DNA of 64,000 nucleotides, taken from the NCBI GenBank assembly GCA_019635875.1, contig JAHBYP010000006.1, positions 278,236-342,235 on the forward strand, in the 5' to 3' direction. This document shows positions 35,396 through 45,051 of this stretch, one piece after another. The notes under the pieces are model-generated. The model had not been told where the DNA came from. It ran no database searches and saw only the letters and a program-made list of their open reading frames with translations. The position numbers and the translations under genes were made by a program. The stretch comes from Alphaproteobacteria bacterium (GTDB taxonomy: Bacteria > Pseudomonadota > Alphaproteobacteria > Reyranellales > Reyranellaceae). Positions within the stretch are counted from its first letter, which is position 1; each line of letters opens with the position of its first letter.

Positions 35396-37573
35396 TCAGG
35401 CGGTGCTGCCCAGCGCGCTGCCGAAGTCCCTGTCGCGGCTGTCGGCGCCGATCTCGTGCAGCGCTTCGGACAGGGTGACGATGCCATAGGGCTTGGCGAT
35501 CAGCGTGAAGCCGCTGCCGACGGCGTCGGCCACGGCGGTGCCGTAGCCGCTGGCGAGCAGGATCGGCAGCGACGGCTGGCGCTGGCGAACCCTGCGCGCC
35601 AGATCGAGGCCACTGAGATTGCCCGGCATCACGATGTCGCTGAACATCGCGTCGAAGCGCTGGCCGGCGACGATCAGCGCCAGCGCCGCGCCGGCGTTGC
35701 GCACGCGCTGGGCACGATAGCCGATCGCCGCCAGCATGCGCTCGGCGGCGGCCGCGACCTCGTCGTCGTCCTCGACCAGCAGCACCAGGCCGCTGCCGCG
35801 CGCCAGGGCGGGCCGCTTCGCCGCCGCCGGCTGCGCAGCGACGGCGGCGGTGGCGCGCGGCAGATAGAGCGTCACGATGGTGCCGCGACCGACCTCGCTG
35901 CTGATCGCGGCGCGCCCGCCGGTCTGCTGGGCGAAGCCATGCACCTGGCTCAGCCCAAGGCCGGTGCCCTTGCCGACCTCCTTGGTGGTGAAGAACGGCT
36001 CGAAGACGCGCGCCAGCACGTCCGGCGAAATGCCGGTGCCCGAATCGGTCACCGACAGCGCGACGTACTCGCCGTCCAGCTCGTCGTCGAAGGGCGCCTC
36101 GACGGCGGCGTCGAAGTTGCGCACCTCGACGCGCACCGCGCCGCCATTGGGCATCGCGTCTCGCGCGTTGACGCACAGATTGAGCAGCGCCAGCTCGAGC
36201 TCGCCCGCATCGCACTCGATCGACCAGATGTCGCCGGGAATCGTCACCGTCAGCCGGATGTCGCCGCGCAGCGATCGCGACAGCAGCTCGGCGAGCTCGT
36301 TCTTGCGCCGGTGCATGTCGATCACCTCGGGCTTCACGCCCTGGCGTCGCGAGAACGCCAGCACCTGGCGCACCAGCCGCGTGCCGCGCTCGACGGAGCG
36401 GTCGATCGCCTGCGCCGCGTGCAGGTCGGCCTCGGTCTGCGCGCTGTCGAGCAGGAACTCGGTGTTGCCCTGGATCACCGTGAGCAAATTGTTGAAGTCG
36501 TGCGCCACGCTGCCCGCCAGCCGGCCGACGGCCTCGAGCTTCTGCGTCTCGCGCAACGCTTCCTGTGCGCGCTCGCGCTCGGCGACCTCCGCCCGCAGCT
36601 CACTTGTGCGCTCGGCGACGCGCTGCTCGAGGGTCTCGTTGAGTTGGCGCAGGCGATCCTCGCTGCGCGCCAGGTCGCGCGCCCGCGCGTCGGCCGATTC
36701 GCGCTCGGCCAGCAGCGAGCGCGCCAGCTTGGCGTAGAGCGCGCGGGTTTCGAGCAGCAGCACGAGCAGGACGAAGCTGGCAGCAAGAAGCCCGTAGATG
36801 CGGCCCGCGTAGAAGCCGAGATCGAAGCGGCCGGCGTTGAGCACGGCGCTCAGCCCGATGTCGAACATCCACGCGCACATCGTCACCATGAGCCAGACGT
36901 CGAGCACGCTGCGCTGGCGACGGCGCCACAGGACGGCCAGGGCGATCAGGCTGAGCAGCCACACCGTCGTGACGACGCCGATCATGATCGGCGTATAGTG
37001 GTTGCCCCGCATGATCGGCGGCAACAGCGCATGGCCGGCCGTCACCAGGGTGGACAGTACGCTGACGATGGCCGCGACGCCGGCGATCGCGAAGATGATG
37101 TCGCCGCGCGCCGCGCCCGGCGTCTCGCCGAGATCGCCGTTGCGCGGCATGAGCAGGGCATAGGCGATCACCGCCAGGGGGAAGCCGGCGTGCCAGAGCA
37201 TGTAGAGCCAGGCCGTGCTCTGGGGCCCGGCGCCCAGCAGGCCGCCGGGCGCGAACAGGCCGGGGAAGCTCAACGTGTGGATGACGACCATGGCCGCGGT
37301 GAACAGATAGCCGCTGGCCAGCACGAGAAGCGCGCGCCGACGCAGGATGCTGTACTGACCGAACAGCAGCACCGCGGTGATCAGGTCGCTGAGGGTCAGC
37401 GCCGACTGGTAGATCGGGATGAAGGCGTCGAGACGTCCCAGCTGCTCGGTGGCGAAGGGCGCCGCGGCGACGAAGGCGGCGGCTGAGATCAGAACGACGG
37501 TCAGCGCCAGGCGGTTGTCGGCGCGTCCGGCGGGCATCAGCGACAGAAACATCTGCTGCTGCTGTGTGGCCAT
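35396..37573 (-). CDS. Hybrid sensor histidine kinase with MASE4-like N-terminus and receiver domain
   Basis: A 725-residue inner-membrane sensor. Around eight hydrophobic spans (about 20-275) resemble a MASE4 sensory module. A coiled-coil (about 280-340, rich in Glu/Arg) leads to a HisKA domain with phospho-His in AGSVAHDFNNLL near 356, then the ATPase with NLCVNARDAM and DSGTGISPDVLARVFEPFF, GKGTGLGLS. A C-terminal receiver has VEDDDEV, the phospho-Asp in FSDIVMPG and Lys in IAKPY. No DNA-binding partner is adjacent. Signal unknown. Confidence 0.9.
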   Translation of the reverse strand: MATQQQQMFLSLMPAGRADNRLALTVVLISAAAFVAAAPFATEQLGRLDAFIPIYQSALTLSDLITAVLLFGQYSILRRRALLVLASGYLFTAAMVVIHTLSFPGLFAPGGLLGAGPQSTAWLYMLWHAGFPLAVIAYALLMPRNGDLGETPGAARGDIIFAIAGVAAIVSVLSTLVTAGHALLPPIMRGNHYTPIMIGVVTTVWLLSLIALAVLWRRRQRSVLDVWLMVTMCAWMFDIGLSAVLNAGRFDLGFYAGRIYGLLAASFVLLVLLLETRALYAKLARSLLAERESADARARDLARSEDRLRQLNETLEQRVAERTSELRAEVAERERAQEALRETQKLEAVGRLAGSVAHDFNNLLTVIQGNTEFLLDSAQTEADLHAAQAIDRSVERGTRLVRQVLAFSRRQGVKPEVIDMHRRKNELAELLSRSLRGDIRLTVTIPGDIWSIECDAGELELALLNLCVNARDAMPNGGAVRVEVRNFDAAVEAPFDDELDGEYVALSVTDSGTGISPDVLARVFEPFFTTKEVGKGTGLGLSQVHGFAQQTGGRAAISSEVGRGTIVTLYLPRATAAVAAQPAAAKRPALARGSGLVLLVEDDDEVAAAAERMLAAIGYRAQRVRNAGAALALIVAGQRFDAMFSDIVMPGNLSGLDLARRVRQRQPSLPILLASGYGTAVADAVGSGFTLIAKPYGIVTLSEALHEIGADSRDRDFGSALGSTA

Positions 37574-37858
37574 GCTCGTCCTCCCGAAGCGCCGGAAGTA
37601 AGCTGCGCGCCATGCGAGCCCGGCTCGGGTCAGCCATCCAGAATCAAGTCATGATGCAATAGGATCGTCAGTGAATAGTACCAAGCAATGCGAAAATCAC
37701 TACCGGTGATTGTGCAGGGCTGGCAGTCGAGCCATGACGGGCGGCTCCGACGCGTGGGCGGGACCACGGAGCTGGCCCGAAACCACGCAGCGGACGAGAC
37801 GTTCCGTCCCGTCCGTGGGGGCGGCGGGCGGGGGCCGTTGTCGCGGTGTCGGCGACCG

Positions 37859-38080
37859 TCAGGTATCCAGCGTCGCGACCGGCTGGCCTTCGGCAACCGA
37901 GTCGCCCTCGGCGACGAGGAGGGCCTTGATCGTGCCGGCGCGCGGCGCCAGGACCGGGATCTCCATCTTCATCGATTCGAGGATCATGATCTGGCCCTCT
38001 TCCTCGACGGAATCGCCGATCTTGGTCTCGATCTTCCATACCTTGCCGGCGATTTCCGACTTAACCGCGACGCTAGGCAT
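37859..38080 (-). CDS. Biotin/lipoyl attachment domain protein (BCCP-type)
   Basis: A 73-residue single biotinyl domain. The biotin-acceptor motif ESMKM has Lys38 at the expected place, with flanking Gly turns (GDSVEEEGQ and GDSVAEGQP) that form the flattened beta-barrel. It could be the carrier of an acetyl-CoA or propionyl-CoA/other acyl-CoA carboxylase whose other subunits are elsewhere. It stands alone, between the sensor kinase (285-bp gap with no clear feature) and the DTW gene. Confidence 0.87.
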   Translation of the reverse strand: MPSVAVKSEIAGKVWKIETKIGDSVEEEGQIMILESMKMEIPVLAPRAGTIKALLVAEGDSVAEGQPVATLDT

Positions 38081-38187
38081 CGATCCTGTCTCCCTTGTCC
38101 GGCCGGATTCTTCGACCGCTATCGTCGCCAGATCAAGCCCGCGCTGACCGCCGCCCGCGCCGCGCGAAATCGCGCTACAAGCAGCCG

Positions 38188-38874
38188 ATGACCGACAGCC
38201 CTGGGCCCGAGGCGCAATCCTGTCCGCGCTGCGGCAAGCCGGTGGGACTGTGCGTCTGTGCCGCGCTGGTGCGCATCGACAACCGCGTCGAGCTGCTGGT
38301 GCTGCGTCATCCCCAGGAGCAGGACCGCGAGCTGGGCACCGCCGGCATCCTCTGCCGCCAGCTCGCGCGCGCGACGCTCGTCACCGGCCTGTCGTGGCCC
38401 AATCTTGCCAGGGCGCTGGGCCGGCCGGCCGAGACGCGGCGCTGGGGCGCGCTCTATCTCGGCACCCGCACCCAGGCACCGGCCCCCGACGCGCCACCGC
38501 TGCTCGCCGTCGACGCCGAGGGCGCCGAGCTGCCCGACCAGGAGGGTGTGCTGGATTCGCTCGAAGGGCTGATCCTGCTCGACGGCAACTGGGCGCAGGC
38601 CAAGGCGCTTTGGTGGCGCAACGCCTGGCTCCTCAAGACGCGCCGCCTCGTCCTCAATCCGCGGGCGCCCTCGCTCTACGGCGATCTGCGCCGCGAGCCG
38701 CGACGCGAGAGCGTCTCGACCCTGGAGGCGGGCGCGCTGGCGCTGTCGATCCTCGAGGGGCGGCCTGAGATCGTGGCGCCGATGCTCGAGCCGCTGCGGA
38801 TGCTGCTGCGCAAGTACCGCGACAGCTTTGCGCGTCCCAAGACTCCGGATCGCAGGCGGCGGCGACGACGATGA
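38188..38874 (+). CDS. DTW domain protein (tRNA-uridine aminocarboxypropyltransferase-like)
   Basis: A 228-residue cytosolic protein. A zinc-ribbon-like cysteine set, CPRCGKPVGLCVC (Cys12, 15, 22, 24), precedes the fold, as in TapT-type proteins that add the aminocarboxypropyl group of SAM to a tRNA uridine. The DTW-type motif here reads DGNWAQAKAL (Asp132, Trp135). The final KTPDRRRRRRRR tail is very basic. It begins about 110 bases from the divergent biotinyl carrier gene. Role in tRNA modification is a family inference. Confidence 0.82.
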   Translation: MTDSPGPEAQSCPRCGKPVGLCVCAALVRIDNRVELLVLRHPQEQDRELGTAGILCRQLARATLVTGLSWPNLARALGRPAETRRWGALYLGTRTQAPAPDAPPLLAVDAEGAELPDQEGVLDSLEGLILLDGNWAQAKALWWRNAWLLKTRRLVLNPRAPSLYGDLRREPRRESVSTLEAGALALSILEGRPEIVAPMLEPLRMLLRKYRDSFARPKTPDRRRRRRR

Positions 38875-39052
38875 GCGGGACGCCGTTCTCGGTCAGCTTG
38901 CGCAGAAGCGGAACTGACCCAGCCGCAGGGACCATCGTGAAACATGAAACCTTGCGTTGGATCATTCAGCCTGAGTTCAGCGCAGGGTCATTGCCGTGAC
39001 CTCAGCCAAGGTCTCGGAGTATGAGTGAGACTTCGCCTTGGGATTCCTCCTG

Positions 39053-40378
39053 ATGAAAGACCTGCTGACCACTGACTTCAGGAATGCGTCCTATTGGTGG
39101 GACGCCGCGCCGCTCACCGGGGTTCCCGGTGGTCCCCTCGCGCCCTCCTACGACGTGGTCATCATCGGGTCGGGTTACACCGGATTGCGTGCCGGCTTGA
39201 CCCTGGCGCGGGCTGGACGAGGTGTCGCGGTGTTCGACAAGGAGCTGCCGGGCCATGGCGCGTCGCGCCGCAATGCCGGGTTTCTGGGTCGCACGCTGAA
39301 GCACGCCTATGTCGACCTGAAAGCTGCCAAGGGCATCGCCCATGCCACCGCCATCTATCGTGACCTGGCGATGGCCTTCGAGAGCACGCTGCGCTTCATC
39401 GAAGAGGAGGGCATTGACTGCCACGCCGTCCGCTGCGGGCGTTTCATCGGGGCGACGTCGGCCGCCCACTATGCCGTGCTGGAACGCGAGCTGGAGGGCA
39501 TGAAAGCCGATCTCGGCCTGCCCTATTCCATGCTGCCGCGCGCCCGGCAGCGCGAGGAAATGGCGACCGACCTCTACGACGGCGGCGCCGTCATTCCTGA
39601 TCTTGGATCGCTGCATCCGGGTCTCTATCACCGCGGCCTGATGATGCGCGCGCTCGCTGCCGGCGTCGCGATCTTCGGCAGGTGCGAGGTCACTGCGGTC
39701 GAGCAGGGCGGCCAGGGCGAACGCTTCCGCGTCTCCACTGCCGCCGGAGAAACACGCGCACGGGATGTGGTCGTCGCCACCAACGGCTACACGCCGAGGA
39801 GCCTGCGCTGGCATGCGCGGCGCGTCATTCCGTTCGTCGGCTACATGGCGGCGACCGAGCCGCTGCCGCCCGATCTGCTGGAGAAGCAGCTGCCGCGCCG
39901 GCGCACGGTGATCGATTCCAATCTCGACATCGATTTCTTCCGGCCGGCCCCCGACTCGGTGCGCCTGCTGTTCGGCGGCGCCACGGCAAACGGTCTTCAG
40001 GACCCGGAAGCCATCGCCGCGCTCCTGCGCGGACGTCTCGCGCGCGCGCTGCCGGACCTAGCCGACGTCAAGCTCAGCCATGTCTGGACGGGGCATTGCG
40101 CCGGCACCTTCGACATGATGCCGCATATCGGCTGCCACGACGGCATCTGGCATGGCATGGGCTACAACTTTGCCGGCATTCCCATGGGATCGTTCTTCGG
40201 CCTGAAGATCGCGCAGAGGATTCTCGGCCTGCCGGAAGGCGCCACCGCCTTCGAGGCGGCCGCCTTTCCGACCATGCCGCTCTATCGCGGCAATCCGTGG
40301 TTCCTGCCCCTGGCGATGCGCTACTTCGCCTGGAAGGACGCCAGGCTGGCGCGCAGCCGCCCGACTGAATTGACCTGA
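39053..40378 (+). CDS. FAD-dependent oxidoreductase (DAO/gamma-glutamylputrescine oxidase-like)
   Basis: A 441-residue flavoprotein of the D-amino-acid oxidase fold. The FAD motif DVVIIGSGYTGLRAGLTLA is at about 34-53, VFDKELPGHGASRRNAGF is the second nucleotide-binding block seen in PuuB-like oxidases, and GHCAGTFDMMPHIG followed by GMGYNFAGIPMG is the C-terminal FAD contact. It may oxidise a secondary amine or amino acid. A 10-codon leader frame (39021-39053) ends at TGATG shared with this ATG. No partner genes adjoin it. Confidence 0.85.
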   Translation: MKDLLTTDFRNASYWWDAAPLTGVPGGPLAPSYDVVIIGSGYTGLRAGLTLARAGRGVAVFDKELPGHGASRRNAGFLGRTLKHAYVDLKAAKGIAHATAIYRDLAMAFESTLRFIEEEGIDCHAVRCGRFIGATSAAHYAVLERELEGMKADLGLPYSMLPRARQREEMATDLYDGGAVIPDLGSLHPGLYHRGLMMRALAAGVAIFGRCEVTAVEQGGQGERFRVSTAAGETRARDVVVATNGYTPRSLRWHARRVIPFVGYMAATEPLPPDLLEKQLPRRRTVIDSNLDIDFFRPAPDSVRLLFGGATANGLQDPEAIAALLRGRLARALPDLADVKLSHVWTGHCAGTFDMMPHIGCHDGIWHGMGYNFAGIPMGSFFGLKIAQRILGLPEGATAFEAAAFPTMPLYRGNPWFLPLAMRYFAWKDARLARSRPTELT

Positions 40379-40383
40379 TTTTA

Positions 40384-40403
40384 CCTTCTCCCGGAGGGGG
40401 AGG
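40384..40403. repeat. Solo end of the MITE-like element, or terminator hairpin
   Basis: CCTTCTCCCGGAGGGGGAGG, immediately after the oxidase stop codon, resembles the terminal palindrome of the ~122-bp elements at 44930, 46591 and 51300 but lacks the rest of the element. It folds into a small hairpin between convergent genes. Confidence 0.5.
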
Positions 40404-40420
40404 ATAAGACAGATGGGCCG

Positions 40421-41329
40421 TTACTTGTGCGCCGCCCGCATCGCCGGCAGCACGTCGCGCGCGATGCGCTCGAATACCGGCTTCTGCTCGTCGGCGATCG
40501 GGTAGTACAGCGCGATCTCCGTGATGCCGAGCGCGATCACCTGGCCGACCATCCGCGTGAAGGCCTCCTCCGAGTCGTAGTAGTTGACCCTGCCGCCGCT
40601 CTGCCGCGCCATCGCGTCGAACATGAGATAGGAGCGCCGCAGCGTCGCCGGTTCGCGGCCGATCGCGGCGCACCTTGCGTCGAGCGCGGCGACGCGGCCG
40701 CGTGTCTCCTCGAGCTGGGCCTCGAAGGTTCTGGCGAAGCTGATGCTGTTCCAGATGTCGGCATGCCGCGCGGTATGCCCCAGCATGAGCGGCCCCATCG
40801 CGGCGATCATGATGGGTGGGCGCGGTGACTGGACGGGACGCGGACCGAGCGCCGCGCCATCAACCTGGTAGTAGCGCCCCTTGAAATGCGTCTCCTCCTG
40901 CGACAGCACCCGGTCGACGATCTCGACATATTCGCCGAAGCGCGCGACGCGTTCCTTCGCGCTCCAGTTCTCGATGCCCATCATCCGGTACGACGGGTCG
41001 ATCGTCAGGCCGGTGCCGAGGCCGATGTCGAGCCGGCCGCCGGAGATGTGATCGGCGGTCAGCGCCTGCAGCGCGAAGTGGACCGGGTTGCGCAGCGGGA
41101 TCTGGGCGACCAGCGTCGTCAGGCGAATGCGGGTGGTCGCCTGGGCGACGGCCGCAACCTGGGTCCACAGCTCGAACCAGGGCCCCTTGTTGCCGGCCCA
41201 ATCGACGAGATGGTCGGCGAGGCCGATGGAGTCGAAACCAAGCTCCTCGACCTGGCGGCAGCGGCGCAGGAACTCGGGCCACGGCACGTTTGGCAGCACG
41301 AGCACGGAGAATCGAAGCTGGTTGGTCAC
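40421..41329 (-). CDS. LLM class flavin-dependent oxidoreductase
   Basis: A 302-residue luciferase-like monooxygenase fold. FSVLVLPNVPWPEFLRRCRQ opens the barrel, GFDSIGLADHLVDW is the typical first-strand His block, and RLDIGLGTGLTIDPSYRMMG precedes the RFGEYVEIVDRVL helix. These proteins use FMNH2 or F420H2; the deazaflavin-family protein at 6713 is another possible flavin user. The GTG at 41329 is preferred over a TTG at 41365 because alignment to the family begins there. Substrate unknown. Confidence 0.83.
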   Translation of the reverse strand: MTNQLRFSVLVLPNVPWPEFLRRCRQVEELGFDSIGLADHLVDWAGNKGPWFELWTQVAAVAQATTRIRLTTLVAQIPLRNPVHFALQALTADHISGGRLDIGLGTGLTIDPSYRMMGIENWSAKERVARFGEYVEIVDRVLSQEETHFKGRYYQVDGAALGPRPVQSPRPPIMIAAMGPLMLGHTARHADIWNSISFARTFEAQLEETRGRVAALDARCAAIGREPATLRRSYLMFDAMARQSGGRVNYYDSEEAFTRMVGQVIALGITEIALYYPIADEQKPVFERIARDVLPAMRAAHK

Positions 41330-41560
41330 GTCTTCATCCCGTTGCTGATGGGGCAGCTCCAGCAAGCTCGAGCAGCGAGCCTACGCACAGGTCCCGGGAC
41401 ATAGCTTGCATGGTCTAGAGCCTGCGCAACAGCATCTCGGGGAGTCACATCGCGCTTCAATTCGGCCAGCACGGGCGATGCATCTGGGCCACTGCCAGCG
41501 GATCGAGCGTGACCAAATGCCCGGTTCGAGCTTGCCTGCCGATCAACATGCGCCTGTCAT

Positions 41561-42580
41561 TCAGTAGGCGGCGTTGGCGGCCTGCAGCTCGCGGCGCAGT
41601 CCCTGGCGGAGCGACTCAGACTCGATGCCCCGGCCGCGCAGCGCATCCGTCCAGCGTTCGACCAGCGGCTGGGCCAGCCGGCGCCATGCCTTGAGATCGC
41701 CGCCGGTCGGCCGATGGACCGTGTGTCCCGGTGCCACGAGCATGGCCGCGTGCCCGCGCTGCTCGTCCTCGGCCCATGCCGTCGCGACCTTCACCGCCCA
41801 GTCGGTGGTGCAATGGCGGTCGACGACCTTGCGCTGGGCGGGCGACAGCCGGGCGTAGGTGGCAGGATTCATCACGATGGCATAGCCGCCGACGTAGAAC
41901 GGCAGGTCGAGGTGAAAGGTCGCGAGCCTGTCGACTCCCCAGGTCCTGAGCGTGCTCCACGGCATCAGCACCGCGTCGATGGCGCCCTTCTTGATCGCCT
42001 TGCGCACCTCCGGCGCCGGCACGCGCACCGGTATGCCACCCAGCCCCTTGACCAGCGCATGTGTCGAATCACTGACGGTGCGCACGCGCGCGCCATCGAT
42101 GTCGCCCGGGCTCGCCACCGGCATGCGCCCGTGCAGCGCGCCGGGGTCATGGACGTGTGCCAGGCAGAAGCGCACCTCGGCCATCTCCTGGGCGGCGTGC
42201 CGGCGGTACCAGCGGTCGAGCGCCGCGGTTCCCCGCAGCGGGTCGGTGACGCTGAACGGCAGCTCGATGGCGGTGAAGATCGGGAAGCGGCCGGGTATAT
42301 GGCCGGGGTTGATGAAGGCGAAGTCGGCGACGCCGTCGCGCGCCATGTCGTAGTGGTCGCCGGTCCTGCCCAGGCCCTGCGCGCCATGCATGACGATCTT
42401 CAGCGTGCCATCGGACTCCGCCTCGATCGAGCGCGCCCAGGCGTCGAAGCCGATGCGGTGCAGCACGTGGTCGGCGGGCAGCCAATGGGCGAATTTCAGC
42501 TCGACCGGGCCGTCCTGCGCGACGGCGGTGCCGAGGCCCAGCAGCATGGCTGCGATCGCACCGACGATCCCGCGGATCAT
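41561..42580 (-). CDS. Orphan TRAP-type substrate-binding protein (DctP family)
   Basis: A 339-residue periplasmic binding protein with a signal peptide of about 21 residues ending TAVAQ. ELKFAHWLPADHVLHRIGFDAWARSIE and GVADFAFINPGHIPGRFPI match DctP proteins, and GARVRTVSDSTHALVKGLGG carries the conserved Arg region. No permease genes are next to it, unlike the complete set at 7434-10417. It may serve a permease elsewhere, or be a sensor-linked binding protein. Divergent from iorA across a 167-bp gap. Confidence 0.85.
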   Translation of the reverse strand: MIRGIVGAIAAMLLGLGTAVAQDGPVELKFAHWLPADHVLHRIGFDAWARSIEAESDGTLKIVMHGAQGLGRTGDHYDMARDGVADFAFINPGHIPGRFPIFTAIELPFSVTDPLRGTAALDRWYRRHAAQEMAEVRFCLAHVHDPGALHGRMPVASPGDIDGARVRTVSDSTHALVKGLGGIPVRVPAPEVRKAIKKGAIDAVLMPWSTLRTWGVDRLATFHLDLPFYVGGYAIVMNPATYARLSPAQRKVVDRHCTTDWAVKVATAWAEDEQRGHAAMLVAPGHTVHRPTGGDLKAWRRLAQPLVERWTDALRGRGIESESLRQGLRRELQAANAAY

Positions 42581-42747
42581 CAAATGTTGCACCCCCCAAC
42601 GGTCGACGCTGTTGCACGCGCCTTCACCCGAACGACGGTAGTGGGGGGTGCCCGGTGCGGCAAGGGAAAACGCATTGACAGGGCGCCGCGGCCGCCCGAT
42701 CACTCGGGCGGCGGAACGCGCGCGAAAGACGTTCCGGGAGGACGCGC

Positions 42748-44904
42748 TTGGCCGAGAGATCGTTCAAGGAAGAGGTGAAGTCGCTGCGCCTGGGCGACGG
42801 CGAGACCTTCCGCGGCGAAGGCATCCTGGCGGTGACCAAGGCCATCCTGCAGGCCGGCGTGGCCTATGTCGGCGGCTACCAGGGCGCGCCCGTGTCGCAC
42901 CTGGTGGACGTGCTGGTCGACGCCCAGGACCTGCTCGACGAGCTCGGCGTGCATCTCGAGACCTGCGCCAACGAGGCCTCGGCCGCCGCCCTGCTGGCCG
43001 CCTCGATCAACTACCCGATCCGCGGGTGCGTCACCTGGAAGTCGATCGTCGGCACCAACGTCGCCTCCGACGCGCTCTCCAACCTCGCCTCCGCCGGCGT
43101 GGTCGGCGGTGCCCTGATCGTGGTCGGCGAGGATTACGGCGAAGGCGCCTCGGTGATCCAGGAGCGCACGCATGCCTATGCGCTCAAGTCCTCGGTCTGG
43201 CTGATGGATCCCAGGCCCGACCTGCCGACCATCGTGAAGCTGGTCGAGAGCGGCTTCGAGCTGTCGGAGACGTCGAACACGCCGACGATCATGGACCTGC
43301 GCATCCGCGCCTGTCACGTCACCGGCGAGTTCACGGCGAAGACCAACGTGGCGCCGGCGATCTCGCGCAACCGCCTGCTGTCGAAGCCGGCGCCGCACGA
43401 CTACGCCAAGCTCTCGCACCCGCCCTCGACCTACGCGCACGAGAAGCTGAAGTTCGAGGTGCGCCTGCCGGCGGCGCGCAAGTACATCGTCGAGCGCGGT
43501 CTGAACGAGACGCTGCCGGGCGATCTCGACGACATTGGCATCATCGTGCAGGGCGGCCTGACCAATGTCACGCTGCGCGCGCTGGAGCGGCTGGGCCTGG
43601 CCGACGGCTTCGGCGGCACCAGGGTGCCGATGCTGGTGCTCAACGTCGTGCACCCGCTGGTGCCGGAGCAGATCGGCGGCTTCTGCACGGGCAAGCGCCA
43701 CGTGCTGGTGATCGAGGAGGGCAGCCCGAACTTCGTCGAGACCGCCATCGACTCGATCCTGCGCAAGGCCGACGTGCAGACTAGGATCCACGGCAAGGGC
43801 GCCCTGCCGATGGCCGGTGAGTACACCGCCGAGGTGCTGACGGACGGGCTGCTGACCTTCATCGGCGCGGCGCGTCCCGACATAGACATCAGCGAACCGG
43901 CCAAGCGCTTCGCCGCCGTACGCGAGCGGCGCGCGCGCGTGCAGGCCGCGCTCGGCGCGCCGTTGCCGTTGCGCCCGCCGGGTTTCTGTACCGGGTGCCC
44001 GGAGCGGCCGGTGTTCACGGCGGTGAAGCTCGTGGAGCGCGAGATCGGCAAGGTGCATGTCTCGACCGATATCGGCTGCCATTCCTTCGCGACCTTCGCG
44101 CCCTTCAGCCTCGGCAACTCGATCCTCGGCTTCGGCATGTCGCTGGCCGCGGCGCAGGGCGTGTCGTCGTTCATGGATCGGCGCACGCTGACGGTGATGG
44201 GCGACGGCGGCTTCTGGCACAACGGATTGCTGTCGGGCGTGTCCTCGACGCTCTTCAATCGCGGCGACGGCGTGCTGATCATCCTGCAGAACGGCTACAC
44301 CTCGGCCACCGGCGCGCAGTACCTGCCGTCGAGCGCCGGCAACCGCCGCGACGACCAGAAGACCTCGGACATCGCCAACACATTGCGCGCCGTGGGCGTG
44401 AAGTGGCTGCGCATCCAGCACACCTACTCCTTGCGCGACATGATCAAGGTGCTGCGCGAGGCCTTCTCGTCGAAGGAGCGCGGCCTGAAGGTGATCATCG
44501 GCGACGGCGAATGCCAGCTGGCGCGCCAGCGCCGCATCCGCCCGCTGCAGGCCGCGGCGCTGTCGCGGGGCGAACGCGTGGTGCGCACGCGCTACGGCGT
44601 CGACGACGAGGTCTGCACCGGCGACCACTCCTGCATCCGCCTGTCGGGCTGCCCGTCGCTGACCATCAAGCCCAGCCCCGATCCGCTGCGCAGCGATCCG
44701 GTGGCGGCGGTGATCAACTCCTGCGTCGGCTGCGGCCTGTGCGGCGAGGTCGCCGACGCCGCCGTGCTGTGCCCGAGCTTCTACAAGGCCGACATCGTGC
44801 AGAACCCGAGCTGGTGGGACCGCCTGGTCTGGAAGGTGCGCAGGACCGTGATCGGCGCGCTGCAGGGCAAGGCGCCTTCGCCCGCGATGCAGCCGGCGGA
44901 GTAG
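42748..44904 (+). CDS. iorA: Indolepyruvate ferredoxin oxidoreductase, alpha subunit
   Basis: A 718-residue cytosolic enzyme subunit that decarboxylates arylpyruvates to arylacetyl-CoA and reduces ferredoxin. The N-terminal pyrimidine domain (GGYQGAPVSHLVDVL), FCTGCPERP near 414, and the thiamine-diphosphate motif GDGGFWHNG...LQNG (about 484-515) are clear. The C-terminal ferredoxin domain has CVGCGLCG (about 659-666) and a further Cys near 675 for a 4Fe-4S cluster, plus CTGDHSC. TTG start with a GGGAGG ribosome site. It precedes iorB with a MITE-like element in between. Confidence 0.92.
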   Translation: MAERSFKEEVKSLRLGDGETFRGEGILAVTKAILQAGVAYVGGYQGAPVSHLVDVLVDAQDLLDELGVHLETCANEASAAALLAASINYPIRGCVTWKSIVGTNVASDALSNLASAGVVGGALIVVGEDYGEGASVIQERTHAYALKSSVWLMDPRPDLPTIVKLVESGFELSETSNTPTIMDLRIRACHVTGEFTAKTNVAPAISRNRLLSKPAPHDYAKLSHPPSTYAHEKLKFEVRLPAARKYIVERGLNETLPGDLDDIGIIVQGGLTNVTLRALERLGLADGFGGTRVPMLVLNVVHPLVPEQIGGFCTGKRHVLVIEEGSPNFVETAIDSILRKADVQTRIHGKGALPMAGEYTAEVLTDGLLTFIGAARPDIDISEPAKRFAAVRERRARVQAALGAPLPLRPPGFCTGCPERPVFTAVKLVEREIGKVHVSTDIGCHSFATFAPFSLGNSILGFGMSLAAAQGVSSFMDRRTLTVMGDGGFWHNGLLSGVSSTLFNRGDGVLIILQNGYTSATGAQYLPSSAGNRRDDQKTSDIANTLRAVGVKWLRIQHTYSLRDMIKVLREAFSSKERGLKVIIGDGECQLARQRRIRPLQAAALSRGERVVRTRYGVDDEVCTGDHSCIRLSGCPSLTIKPSPDPLRSDPVAAVINSCVGCGLCGEVADAAVLCPSFYKADIVQNPSWWDRLVWKVRRTVIGALQGKAPSPAMQPAE

Positions 44905-44929
44905 GGCGATGTGCAGTTTTCGAACTCTA

Positions 44930-45049
44930 CCTTCCCCCGGAGGGGGAAGGTGCCCGAAGGGCGGAAGGGGGATGTCGAAGACGGACACCGGCTTCGTTGG
45001 GGCATCCCCCATCCGTCGCTGCGCGCCACCTTCCCCCTCCGGGGGAAGG
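44930..45049 (-). mobile_element. MITE-like palindromic element, copy 1 (inverted relative to copies 2 and 3)
   Basis: A 120-bp element with terminal palindromes CCTTCCCCCGGAGGGGGAAG at the left and a matching end at the right, in the gap between iorA and iorB. Its left arm is the reverse complement of the right arm of the copy at 51300, so it is inverted relative to that copy. It is flanked by TA-type dinucleotides (TA before, TA after). No transposase is encoded. Confidence 0.85.
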
Positions 45050-45051
45050 TA

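Noticed and set aside
35456..37486. 676-codon plus-strand frame
   Set aside because: Antisense of the hybrid sensor kinase, which carries all kinase motifs.
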